From JABMQW01 sp964439935 (GTDB lineage: Bacteria > Fidelibacterota > Marinisomatia > Marinisomatales > TCS56): a stretch of 64,000 bases of DNA. This document shows, piece after piece, positions 1 through 7,925 of this stretch. The stretch is taken from positions 1 to 64,000 of the forward strand of contig CAYTPW010000017.1 in NCBI GenBank assembly GCA_964439935.1, written 5' to 3'. A model generated the notes under the pieces. The model searched no databases and was not told where the DNA came from. It worked only from the letters and a program-made list of their open reading frames with translations. Every line of letters begins with the position of its first letter. Positions within the stretch are counted from its first letter, which is position 1. The position numbers and the translations under genes were made by a program.

Positions 1-156
1 ATAAAGGCGAGCAATAGATCGAATTCGATTGAGACTATCATTTTTTAAAAGAAGTTCAAATATGAAACAGTGTACTCTAAATGAAAATGTTTATTAAATG
101 ATGGTGTATGTATCTAGTTATAAGAAAGAATCAGTCTGATGAAATAAATTGTATTA

Positions 157-672
157 TCAAATGTATTTATATAGTGCTGCCAGTTCATTAAAAATCGTCT
201 GATTACCAAAATGTAGGATCAACTGGGTTGGGTTCGCAGGTATTTTATAGCCGCCACCTTCATAATTTTGTTCAAATTTCCGAGATACTACATCGAGAGC
301 CATAATCTGATTATCTTCCGATATTAACACTATTTCGTTCTCATCCAGGTCAGTAAAACCTATTACCAGCAGATCATCAGCAGCTTTACGTGAGTAAAGT
401 GTCAATTTCCGGATAGAGTTCAAAAATTCAAGATGTACCTTATTGGCAACATCTTCGTTGGAAAAACTATATTTAATCCATTCCATAGAAAAATATTTTT
501 GATTTTCAATTCGCGGTGGGGAGGATTTCTCCTGGGCACTGAAATGACCCTTCAAGATAGAATTGATAATAAAGGAGATTGTACGATCCTGAGATTCTGA
601 AATTGCAGTTAGATTCCGACGAATCTCCGGTGTTGTTCGAAATGTGATTTTTTCTATTTTTTTATTTTTCAT
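157..672 (-). CDS. Ribbon-helix-helix N-terminal protein, function unknown
   Basis: A 171-residue protein. Residues about 8-43 (FRTTPEIRRNLTAISESQ followed by a second helix, SFIINSILKG) look like a MetJ/Arc ribbon-helix-helix fold: one short basic beta strand and two helices. The remaining 125 residues are not recognised. They are soluble and strand-rich, and could sense a ligand or bind a partner. The gene stands alone near the window edge, transcribed leftwards away from a long AT-rich spacer. No Shine-Dalgarno precedes the ATG. If the domain call is right the protein is a DNA-binding regulator or antitoxin-like protein, but no toxin partner lies next to it here. The fold call is by eye only. 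Confidence 0.6.
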   Translation of the reverse strand: MKNKKIEKITFRTTPEIRRNLTAISESQDRTISFIINSILKGHFSAQEKSSPPRIENQKYFSMEWIKYSFSNEDVANKVHLEFLNSIRKLTLYSRKAADDLLVIGFTDLDENEIVLISEDNQIMALDVVSRKFEQNYEGGGYKIPANPTQLILHFGNQTIFNELAALYKYI

Positions 673-1574
673 GTACTATGCAAATATAAGGACTTTTTAG
701 TATTGTAACTAACATTTAGCATAAACTAATCTGAATATCTAATCGGCGAGCTAATAATTGTAATATTATTATAAAATTGTAATATTACCACTATAAAGAA
801 TGTTTACTAAAAGTTAATCTAGATTATTATTAATAACCATCTGTTATTTTTATATTATACTCTTCTGAGATATGGATTGATTTGTCATAGTAATTATATA
901 TACTACACTATATAGTATATGCAGAAATATTAACAAGCAAATGGTGATTTGGTGCTCAGAAGTAATTCATATCGATCACTAAATTGCGAAAAATCTCAGC
1001 ATTGGTATGATTCAATAAGTAATACCTACTTTTACCGCTTATTAACTCTTGTTGGAGGCTTGCAACTGGTGTTTTTAGATATAAGTTGGTGATTAAAATG
1101 CATTCCAGTTAAGAATAAAGTTTATAAGATTAATCATCTAATTACTAAATAATTGGATTGAATACTGTGATTGATTTTTCTTACAAGGTAAAAATAATTG
1201 GCTGCGGATAAATCTGCGATGAATAGCTTTGCGTTCTGCGTGGATACATCAATCAATAATAAAATTCCTTTTTAGAAAGTATTTTAATCAGATTATTCAA
1301 CTTATTAACAATTTATTAAGAAGCCTGACACTTAATGTGGTAATTAAATTAAAATGATAAGCCTAAAAGAGTAAATTTAGCCATTAATAAAAATCGCATA
1401 AATAGAAAGCGTATCTCATTTAAAGGATACGAATACAATGTCCGACATGTATATCCAATCAGAATTAACAGTTTAAATCTTAGATGGATTATGCTATTTA
1501 ATAATAAAAAATGTTACCATTTAGGTGTGTGAGCTGAATGAATTGAACTAGCAAAAAATTAAACAGGAGTGAAT
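673..1574. other. Long AT-rich intergenic region
   Basis: About 900 nt with no convincing gene, lying between two divergently transcribed genes. It is strongly AT-rich. It carries the spaced direct repeat described separately, plus an imperfect palindromic AT tract near 895-920. One frame stays open for 47 codons (949-1092) but has no ribosome binding site and no recognisable product. The length contrasts with the 0-50 nt spacers elsewhere in the window. It may hold regulatory DNA for both flanking genes or decayed sequence. Confidence 0.6.
756..787. repeat. Spaced 13-nt direct repeat, possible operator
   Basis: AATTGTAATATTA occurs at 756-768 and again at 775-787, a 19-nt period (about two helical turns). 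Each copy contains the palindrome TAATATTA. The shorter core ATTGTAA occurs a third time at 702-708. All three lie in the upstream region of the ribbon-helix-helix gene that starts at 672. Such proteins often bind repeated short palindromes in their own promoter, so autoregulation is a reasonable guess. In DNA this AT-rich, chance is also possible. Confidence 0.3.
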
Positions 1575-2258
1575 ATGAAAACTGCATTTATTACCGGTGC
1601 AAATCGTGGATTAGGATTGGAATTTGTAAAACAGCTTGACAACAGCGGGTACCAAGTGCTAGCTGGCTGTCGAAAGCCGGAGACTGCAGTTGCACTTAAG
1701 CAAGTTATCAATGAAGAAAATATTATTCAGATCGATACTGCTAAACCTGTGTCAATCAAAACAGCCGCCATTACCATTGGGCATAGGATCCACCAATTAG
1801 CGATTCTTATCAATAATGCCGGTATCGGGTATGATAATGATCAGACTATTGCCACATTTGATATCGATAAAATGTTAAATACCTTCCTTATCAATACAAT
1901 TGGTCCATGTTTGGTGGCTAAAGAGTTAAAATCATTATTAAAGAGTGGAAGTATTTTGGTTAATATTTCTTCTTTGATGGGTTCAATTACCGACAACAGT
2001 TCGGGAGGCGGCTATAGTTACCGGTCGAGTAAGGCAGCTTTGAATATGATTACTCGCAATCTCAGTATTGAATGGGCAGGAAGTGGTATTATCGTTTTCA
2101 GTATGCACCCCGGTTGGGTACGGACTGATATGGGCGGTCCGAATGCTCCTCTTGGGAGCGAAGAATCAATTGCGGGCATGGTCGATTTCATGGAACAGGC
2201 TAGATCATCCGCAAATGGTAAATTTTATAATTATAAAGGCGAACTCCTGCCTTGGTGA
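1575..2258 (+). CDS. Short-chain dehydrogenase/reductase (SDR)
   Basis: A 227-residue classical SDR, expected to be an NAD(P)-dependent carbonyl/alcohol oxidoreductase with a Rossmann fold. The cofactor glycine motif TGANRGLG is at residues 7-14, the NNAG strand motif is near 80-83, a catalytic serine lies in NISSLMGS near 132, and the catalytic pair is Y149-x3-K153. The sequence HPGWVRTDMGG follows the active site, as in the C-factor/sniffer-type subgroup. An in-frame GTG lies at 1569, but AGGAG at 1565-1569 sits five nucleotides before the ATG at 1575, so the ATG is preferred. It has no operon partner, and the substrate cannot be read from sequence. Confidence 0.88.
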   Translation: MKTAFITGANRGLGLEFVKQLDNSGYQVLAGCRKPETAVALKQVINEENIIQIDTAKPVSIKTAAITIGHRIHQLAILINNAGIGYDNDQTIATFDIDKMLNTFLINTIGPCLVAKELKSLLKSGSILVNISSLMGSITDNSSGGGYSYRSSKAALNMITRNLSIEWAGSGIIVFSMHPGWVRTDMGGPNAPLGSEESIAGMVDFMEQARSSANGKFYNYKGELLPW

Positions 2259-2270
2259 TATCGGAGTAAA

Positions 2271-3170
2271 TTATCCTTTCCAGATAGCTTTTCTAGTCTT
2301 GTAGATTCCATCTAAAATTTTACGTACCAGCGGAGTCCAGACACGCCTGAACGTCACATCAGACCATTCTCGTAACGAGAATAGGAACATATCTTCCGGG
2401 AAAGGCTGGTTGGTTTGTATTGGATTAATATGAACCATGCGTCGATCAAAAAACCAATCATAGCCAATCCAACCCATAGTCATAATCGGAAAAATAACGG
2501 TGGTTGTATGGTAAGCAGGTCCGGTTTGTTTTATTCCAATAAAATCAGCTTCCGGCAGTACATCCTGGACACTTTCGGTTACAGAGCTAGATAAAGTTTT
2601 TATAGAAGAAGCGCTGAACAGGCCATCGCCTGCATAATCATCCTTAAAATATTTAAGCGTTCGCAGACCCGACATGAAAAGAACCACCCCACAACTGCTC
2701 CAGCAGGCCCGTTTCACTGATATGTTCAATCGCTCGGTACTCATACGGATTGATTCGATCTCCAGGAAAGGGATTTGTATTGGCTTGATTGAATCGGTGA
2801 CTGTCACATAGACCAGCGGATCGGACATCTGTCTGTCAAAATGAATGGTGTTGAACAATATCGAATCTCCCCGTATCGTAGTAAGGAGACCGGGATAATT
2901 TTCCAGGTAAGCAATTCGCTCTTTTAGTGAGCGACTGAGATATAATATTTTTCCGAAATCATTGTATGCATAATAAATTGATTTTAAGGCGATGGATTGC
3001 CGGGTGTCAGTACGCGGATCAGTGTATATAAGTGAATCCTCAGTAATTGTTATTACTCGACCGATTATCGCGTTACCATCAGTAAAAACTACAATATCCT
3101 GAACTTCAACACCCATTAATGATGATAGAATTACTGCTGCGGAGATAATTAATAGTCGGTTTTTACGCAA
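2271..3170 (-). CDS. Unknown secreted or membrane-anchored protein
   Basis: About 299 residues if started at the TTG at 3170, which puts a basic-plus-hydrophobic signal segment (LRKNRLLIISAAVILSSLMG) at the very N-terminus. The open frame extends to an ATG at 3245, adding 25 residues that would overlap the divergent gene starting at 3214. The mature N-terminus (DIVVFTDGNAIIGRVITITE) resembles the small 'gene product with GxIxGxV' beta modules found in envelope proteins of this group. The rest is unrecognised, with a possible second hydrophobic stretch around VVLFMSGLRTL. It is convergent with the SDR gene, 12 nt apart. Function unknown. Confidence 0.6.
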   Translation of the reverse strand: MRKNRLLIISAAVILSSLMGVEVQDIVVFTDGNAIIGRVITITEDSLIYTDPRTDTRQSIALKSIYYAYNDFGKILYLSRSLKERIAYLENYPGLLTTIRGDSILFNTIHFDRQMSDPLVYVTVTDSIKPIQIPFLEIESIRMSTERLNISVKRACWSSCGVVLFMSGLRTLKYFKDDYAGDGLFSASSIKTLSSSVTESVQDVLPEADFIGIKQTGPAYHTTTVIFPIMTMGWIGYDWFFDRRMVHINPIQTNQPFPEDMFLFSLREWSDVTFRRVWTPLVRKILDGIYKTRKAIWKG

Positions 3171-3213
3171 GATAATGATTTCTTTGATGGAATAAGTTAA
3201 ATTCGTTTTAGCA

Positions 3214-3882
3214 ATGCGACTAAAAAATATTTTTAATATCATCATTATTTTCTGCGGACTAGTTCATGGGCAGCAAAAAATGGAGTTTGGACTGCTGTTA
3301 GGTTGGTATCAACCGGAATTGACCGGATTGGACACATCACTAGAGAGTTCAGCGAGTGGTTCCGAAGTACTGCGTAAAAATCTGCTGGCTGGCTATCGTT
3401 TCTCACTTCCGCTTTTTCCCAGTGCCCGGATCGGCTATTCGCAGGGGGGCTCTTATTTTTCCGGTTCCAGCGACACAACTGAATTCAGTCGTAAGCTGGT
3501 TTACCGCATGTTTATTCTTGAAACATATTTCAGACCTATGCGTCGATTGGAATTGAATTTTACGCTTGCTCCTATGTGGAATCGGGCGGTTATAAGACTG
3601 GATACTAAGAATACCAAATCGGTCTGGGACGCTCAGATTGGTAATTATCGTATCGATGTTCAAGCTCCCGAGAAAATGACGAATTCTTTCTTCGGATTCT
3701 CAAGTTTAATTGGAGTGAGATATTATCTGCTGAGTTGGTTGGCAATTGATATTAGGACCGGTTTTATGTCTTCCAGGTATGATCCAGCTAAATGGAAGTT
3801 GAATGGAGAAAAAATATCGGGACCTGCATTAAAATTGGATGATGAACCACTATTTACAATACAAGTAATTTTCTCATGGTAA
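3214..3882 (+). CDS. Outer-membrane beta-barrel-like protein
   Basis: 222 residues with a Sec signal peptide (MRLKNIFNIIIIFCGLVHGQ). After that come alternating polar/hydrophobic strands with many aromatic residues at presumed membrane girdles, such as RMFILETYFRPMRRLELNFT. The C-terminus is aromatic (FTIQVIFSW), as expected for an outer-membrane barrel recognised by BamA. It resembles the small eight- to ten-stranded OmpA/OmpW-like barrels but no family is assigned. The next gene overlaps its stop by 7 nt, so the two are probably co-transcribed and translationally coupled. Confidence 0.65.
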   Translation: MRLKNIFNIIIIFCGLVHGQQKMEFGLLLGWYQPELTGLDTSLESSASGSEVLRKNLLAGYRFSLPLFPSARIGYSQGGSYFSGSSDTTEFSRKLVYRMFILETYFRPMRRLELNFTLAPMWNRAVIRLDTKNTKSVWDAQIGNYRIDVQAPEKMTNSFFGFSSLIGVRYYLLSWLAIDIRTGFMSSRYDPAKWKLNGEKISGPALKLDDEPLFTIQVIFSW

Positions 3883-4223
3883 AGGCGTTTATATTTATTG
3901 GTCTGTTTTTACCGGCTACATTAATGGGCGAGGGACAACCAGAAGAAAATCCTGATCCCTGTCAAACTGAATTGATAACTAAAGTGAATCAAAAGGGTTT
4001 AAAGTCGATCAGGTTTTATCAATTACCCAAATATTACTGGGAAGCCCGAAAATGCCAGAAATTGCAGCGGCATATCAAACTGATCGCTCAAAATGAGCGT
4101 AAACAGATTGATCGTGATTTTCAAACAGCTTATCGTTTGCAAGGATGTGCCACCAGCTGTACCTACCTCGCAGCAGTGTCGATCTTATATTTTTATGCAT
4201 CGCAAGCAATGAAAAAATCATGA
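3876..4223 (+). CDS. Small exported protein, unknown
   Basis: 115 residues. A signal peptide (MVKAFIFIGLFLPATLMGEG) is followed by a charged helical middle (EARKCQKLQRHIKLIAQNER) and a hydrophobic C-terminal helix (YLAAVSILYFYASQAMKKS) that could anchor the protein in a membrane. Four cysteines in the mature part (DPCQTE, RKCQKL, GCATSCTY) could form disulfides. The start overlaps the end of the barrel-protein gene by 7 nt, so it may be that protein's partner. No family recognised. Confidence 0.55.
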   Translation: MVKAFIFIGLFLPATLMGEGQPEENPDPCQTELITKVNQKGLKSIRFYQLPKYYWEARKCQKLQRHIKLIAQNERKQIDRDFQTAYRLQGCATSCTYLAAVSILYFYASQAMKKS

Positions 4224-4275
4224 TACATTCTTCTACTATATAATCCGATTTTTTTACATACATGAAGGGATGATA

Positions 4276-6330
4276 ATGAAAATTCGCTATTTTTATATTG
4301 CCACCATATTATTTTTTATAATTAGTTGCGGAAAACAGGATCACAATCCAATCCTTATTGAAAAGAACCATTATTTTGATTTTTCCTCATTTTCAGCCGA
4401 TCATATTCCTGAAGCCAGCGAAATTACCCTGAAAGCCTGTCAATCAGTTATTGATGAAATACTTCTTGTTCCCGACTCCTCGCGAACATTCGATAATACA
4501 ATATTACGAATCGATGACATTCAGGCGTTATTAATGCTACCATCCAATCCTTTGTACTTGATGAGTTCCGTGCATCCGGAGTCATCGATCAGATCGGCCG
4601 CGGATTCAGCTATTATGCAATTAGAGCATTTTACCAATGAATTGCTGATAGACGAAAATCTTTATCAGGTAATAAAAATGTATTCGCAGTCTGCAGAAGC
4701 TGGCAAACTGGAAGGGTGGAAAAAACGTTTTCTCGATGAACAGCTTCGAAACTTCAGACGCAATGGATTGGAGTTGAGCCGATCCAAACAAGATAAAATA
4801 AACAATTTACGGAATCGACTGAGTAAGCGGGCGATGCAGTATTATAATAATATTGCTGGCTATTCCGATACATTGTTTGTTAATGAAACGGAAATCAACG
4901 GGCTCCCTGAAACATATAAGGATTCACATCGCACAGCGAGCGGTCAATATGGAATTGATTTGAGTTATCCGAGCTATCTACCATTTATGCAACTATCAGA
5001 ATCAAGTGATGCCCGTCGTCAATTGTTACTTAATTACTTAAATCGGGCAGCAGAGGATAATTTACCGCTACTGCGCATTATATTGCGGGAGCGGAGACAA
5101 TTAGCCAACCTGTTGGGATATCCGTCCTATGCGGCTTATATCGTTGAAGATAAAATGGCAAAAACGCCCGAAAACGTATGGGCTTTTGAAAATGAACTGC
5201 GATCAGCTCTGCAAACTAAGGCGGATACCGAATTGCTGGAATTATTAGAGTTAAAAACCAGGAAAACTCGCCAACCGGCCAAATCGATTTTCCATTGGGA
5301 GAAGCACTATTATATGGATCAATTGGCCAAATCAAAATATAAGCTGGACGGCGAGCTGGTTCGGGAGTATTTTGAAGTCGGTAATGTTATCGATGGTCTT
5401 CTGTTGACCATGCAAGAATTATTTGAATTGGATTTTAAGGAAGTTGATGGACAATCAACCTGGCATCCTGACGTTCTGCTATACGAAGCTTTTGATTCGA
5501 AAACTAAAGATTGGATCGGCAGTTTTTATCTCGATTTGTTTCCCCGTGAAGATAAATACGGCCATGCCGCCTGCTTTGATGTGATTGAAGGAAAGGCTTA
5601 TCCTGACGGCTATCAGAAACCAATGTTTGCCCTGGTATGTAATTTTCCGAAGCCAAATTCTGAAACACCTTCGCTATTGTCACATTCCCAGGTCGTAACA
5701 TTTTTCCATGAATTTGGTCATGGGCTGCATAATCTGCTGACCAAATCACCCTTGATAAGTTATTCAGGTACCAGTGTAGCACAGGATTTTGTTGAAACAC
5801 CTTCGCAAGTTTATGAGGATTGGGCCTGGGAAAAGGAAGTACTTAACAAATTTGCCCGCCATTACCAGACTGATGAGATTATCCCGGATGAATTGGTAGA
5901 AAAAATGCGCGCTGCCAAGAATATGTTATCAGGAATAAACGCTTTACAACAAGTATTTTATGGAATTCTGGATTTTACTCTTCATGATACTTATAATCCA
6001 TTCAGTACCACCAAGGTTGCAGAAATTGCAGAGCAACTTCAAAATGAGATTACACCTTTTAAATATGTACCGAATACCCATATGGAAGCTGCGTTTGGTC
6101 ATTTGATCGGTTATGGCGCTGGTTATTACGGTTATCTCTGGGCGGAAGTTTATGCGCGTGATATATACTCGCTGTTTAAAGAAAATGGAATAATGGATAA
6201 AACGACTGCCCGACGTTACCGTTCGATCATTCTAGAGAAGGGTGGCACTGAGGATGCATTTGAACTGTTGAAGCAATTTCTGGATCGTGAACCGAATAAT
6301 GAAGCCTTCATTGAAAGTTTGGATCTCTAA
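4276..6330 (+). CDS. M3-family zinc metallopeptidase, lipoprotein
   Basis: 684 residues, matching the length of oligopeptidase A/Dcp-type M3 peptidases, which cleave short peptides in a closed chamber. The zinc motif is H478-E479-F-G-H482 within TFFHEFGHGLHNLL. The third ligand is E507 in DFVETPSQ, the spacing expected for gluzincins of this family. The C-terminal AAFGHLIGYGAGYYGYLWAEVYARD segment, with its substrate-binding tyrosines, is intact. The N-terminus is a lipoprotein signal with Cys18 (LFFIISCGKQ), so the enzyme is predicted to act outside the cytoplasm on a membrane anchor. An ATG at 4270 is two codons upstream; AGGG spacing favours 4276. The following small gene starts directly after its stop. 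Confidence 0.88.
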   Translation: MKIRYFYIATILFFIISCGKQDHNPILIEKNHYFDFSSFSADHIPEASEITLKACQSVIDEILLVPDSSRTFDNTILRIDDIQALLMLPSNPLYLMSSVHPESSIRSAADSAIMQLEHFTNELLIDENLYQVIKMYSQSAEAGKLEGWKKRFLDEQLRNFRRNGLELSRSKQDKINNLRNRLSKRAMQYYNNIAGYSDTLFVNETEINGLPETYKDSHRTASGQYGIDLSYPSYLPFMQLSESSDARRQLLLNYLNRAAEDNLPLLRIILRERRQLANLLGYPSYAAYIVEDKMAKTPENVWAFENELRSALQTKADTELLELLELKTRKTRQPAKSIFHWEKHYYMDQLAKSKYKLDGELVREYFEVGNVIDGLLLTMQELFELDFKEVDGQSTWHPDVLLYEAFDSKTKDWIGSFYLDLFPREDKYGHAACFDVIEGKAYPDGYQKPMFALVCNFPKPNSETPSLLSHSQVVTFFHEFGHGLHNLLTKSPLISYSGTSVAQDFVETPSQVYEDWAWEKEVLNKFARHYQTDEIIPDELVEKMRAAKNMLSGINALQQVFYGILDFTLHDTYNPFSTTKVAEIAEQLQNEITPFKYVPNTHMEAAFGHLIGYGAGYYGYLWAEVYARDIYSLFKENGIMDKTTARRYRSIILEKGGTEDAFELLKQFLDREPNNEAFIESLDL

Positions 6331-6714
6331 TTGTCTAACATTCGGATAACTTGTTTTGTTGTGCTTGTATTTTGCCTCAATCTGGTGAATTCGGCAGATT
6401 GGGATTCTGATGATGCAAAAATGAATTATAATAAGCTTAAGAAGCAGGTCACGTGGATCCGCAGTACGGTCAGTTCTGATCCGATCAGGCTGTCGGATTT
6501 ACCGGAATCGGGACTGCATCTACGGGTGGTTAATGATTGCGATCGATTACTTGATTTTATGCAGACCGATTCGGTTGAGGTATCGGTGGCCGTTGACTAT
6601 GGAATTGAACTAATTCAAAGCATTCAGCAAATAAAAGCTGGAGGTCTGGTAATTCCCACGGAGACAAAGAAACGATCGTTGATCCACTATAATTATTTCA
6701 GCGGCGATCTTTAA
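6331..6714 (+). CDS. Small secreted protein, unknown
   Basis: 127 residues from a TTG that follows the M3 peptidase stop codon immediately and in the same frame (TAA TTG). A clear signal peptide (ITCFVVLVFCLNLVNSADW) starts at once, which argues for a separate polypeptide and not readthrough. The mature part is mostly helical with many charges and no recognised domain. It probably shares the peptidase transcript. Its 3' end overlaps the convergent gene on the other strand by 4 nt. Confidence 0.55.
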   Translation: MSNIRITCFVVLVFCLNLVNSADWDSDDAKMNYNKLKKQVTWIRSTVSSDPIRLSDLPESGLHLRVVNDCDRLLDFMQTDSVEVSVAVDYGIELIQSIQQIKAGGLVIPTETKKRSLIHYNYFSGDL

Positions 6715-6926
6715 TCAAGATCCATTGAAGTATCCATTTCCTTAAAGATCAATTCCGCCACTGCCCGGGCGATTTCATCGCCCCGTAATCCGTTAGTCGA
6801 CATCTCCTGCCATGAATCACGAAGTATCTTTAAGTCGGCTTCATTCCCAAAAATTGCATCCAGAACAGCTGCCGGGACATCAAAATCTCTTAAACGTTGG
6901 TACATGTCCAAATTGACGAAATCCAT
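6711..6926 (-). CDS. Small hypothetical protein
   Basis: 71 residues from the ATG at 6926; an in-frame TTG at 7025 would give 104 residues but adds an unconvincing Ile/Tyr-rich leader. The body (FDVPAAVLDAIFGNEADLKILRD and ELIFKEMDTSMDLD) is acidic and helical, with no membrane segment. No family recognised. It overlaps the convergent upstream gene by 4 nt at the stop codons. Confidence 0.4.
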   Translation of the reverse strand: MDFVNLDMYQRLRDFDVPAAVLDAIFGNEADLKILRDSWQEMSTNGLRGDEIARAVAELIFKEMDTSMDLD

Positions 6927-7104
6927 GTTGAAAATTAACCGGATATAATAATCAATCCAAAATAATGTATAGTGCTTTCTTATTAGGATTTTTCTGTCGA
7001 TGAAATTTAAATATGAAATTTTCAATGAAATAATTTGTAGCTATATTTCTCAATGATTCACAAATTTGATATTATTTTAAGCGACATGGATTACCGGAGT
7101 GATT

Positions 7105-7308
7105 ATGCAAGCTGGAACAGTTAAAGAATATGATCGCCACAAGGGATTTGGGTTTATCGCAGGTGATGATGGAGAAGATTATTTCGTTCATGCCCGAGGG
7201 CTGCGGATCCATCTTCAGGAGAAAGGATTACATCAGGGACAACGGGTATTATTTGATGTAGCTTTCGATATGAAGGGTGATAAAGCAATCAATTTTCGTT
7301 TTGAGTAA
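7105..7308 (+). CDS. Cold-shock-domain protein
   Basis: 67 residues, the usual size of a CspA-type single-domain nucleic-acid-binding protein. RNP1 is present as KGFGFI (13-18) and RNP2 as DYFVH (25-29), and the start MQAGTVKEYDRHKGFGFI is the standard first strand pair. The middle part (ARGLRIHLQEKGLHQGQRVLFDV) is more divergent than in housekeeping Csp proteins, so this is a family member, not a CspA orthologue by name. GGAG at 7096-7099 is spaced correctly for the ATG at 7105 and not for the in-frame GTG at 7099. It is expected to bind single-stranded RNA/DNA. Confidence 0.87.
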   Translation: MQAGTVKEYDRHKGFGFIAGDDGEDYFVHARGLRIHLQEKGLHQGQRVLFDVAFDMKGDKAINFRFE

Positions 7309-7311
7309 ATA

Positions 7312-7746
7312 TTAAGGATAGTCACCAGAACGGGCAATTATTTCTTTGATTGATTTAAGCATCTCGAATTCGGAAGACAATACAATTCCATCTGCTTCGA
7401 TTAATTTTACTAGTTCAGGTAGGATTTCATCCCGAACTTTTTCAACTGAATAGAACTGGATCAGACTATTTAAGACTTGTTCAAGACGACTGATTCGCTG
7501 TCGATAATCGAGTTTCTCAATGCTGGAAAATGAATGCATCATGGCGGCCTCAGCTCGTTCCAGATTGTAATCGGGAAACAGGCGCTTCAAGGCTGCATTC
7601 CAGGCTTCTTTCTCACTATAATCAACTAGATTATCAGCCAATTGCAGACAAACTAAAAGATCGGTTACCAATTCGAGTGGCGTCATATCTTCGATTTTAT
7701 CTTCCTTATTTCTATTCTTTTTTAACCAACTCATGATACTGTTCAT
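7312..7746 (-). CDS. TerB-like protein
   Basis: 144 residues, all helical. The C-terminal half (ILPELVKLIEADGIVLSSEF followed by EMLKSIKEIIARSGD) has the TerB/DjlA-N signature in which an 'ADG' turn with acidic residues precedes a long helix. The N-terminal half pairs with it as a second helical repeat. Members are linked to tellurite resistance or envelope stress, but function is not established for lone copies like this one. AAGGA lies at proper distance before the ATG at 7746. It is convergent with the cold-shock gene, 3 nt apart. Confidence 0.6.
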   Translation of the reverse strand: MNSIMSWLKKNRNKEDKIEDMTPLELVTDLLVCLQLADNLVDYSEKEAWNAALKRLFPDYNLERAEAAMMHSFSSIEKLDYRQRISRLEQVLNSLIQFYSVEKVRDEILPELVKLIEADGIVLSSEFEMLKSIKEIIARSGDYP

Positions 7747-7925
7747 GAATTCCTTGTTTTTGCTTTCTGAATTAAACTCAGCGTAATTGGATTATTGATC
7801 TTGGTGAATTGTGAAATTTACTCCTGACAGCTTCAAAATAAATAATTAATTCAACTTATTATTAGCTGCTTTCAGGTTATTTGAAAGATTAAATTTAATG
7901 GGTATCAAATAACATTATTTAATTG

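Noticed and set aside
949..1092. A 47-codon frame starting TTG GTG, with a plausible-looking hydrophobic end (LVGGLQLVFLDISW).
   Set aside because: No ribosome binding site, no recognisable family, and AT-rich spacer context. It may be a decayed fragment but cannot be supported.
6271..6714. Possible stop-codon readthrough joining the M3 peptidase to the following in-frame 127-codon gene (TAA TTG in one frame).
   Set aside because: The downstream product begins with a complete signal peptide, which fits an independent secreted protein and not a C-terminal extension.
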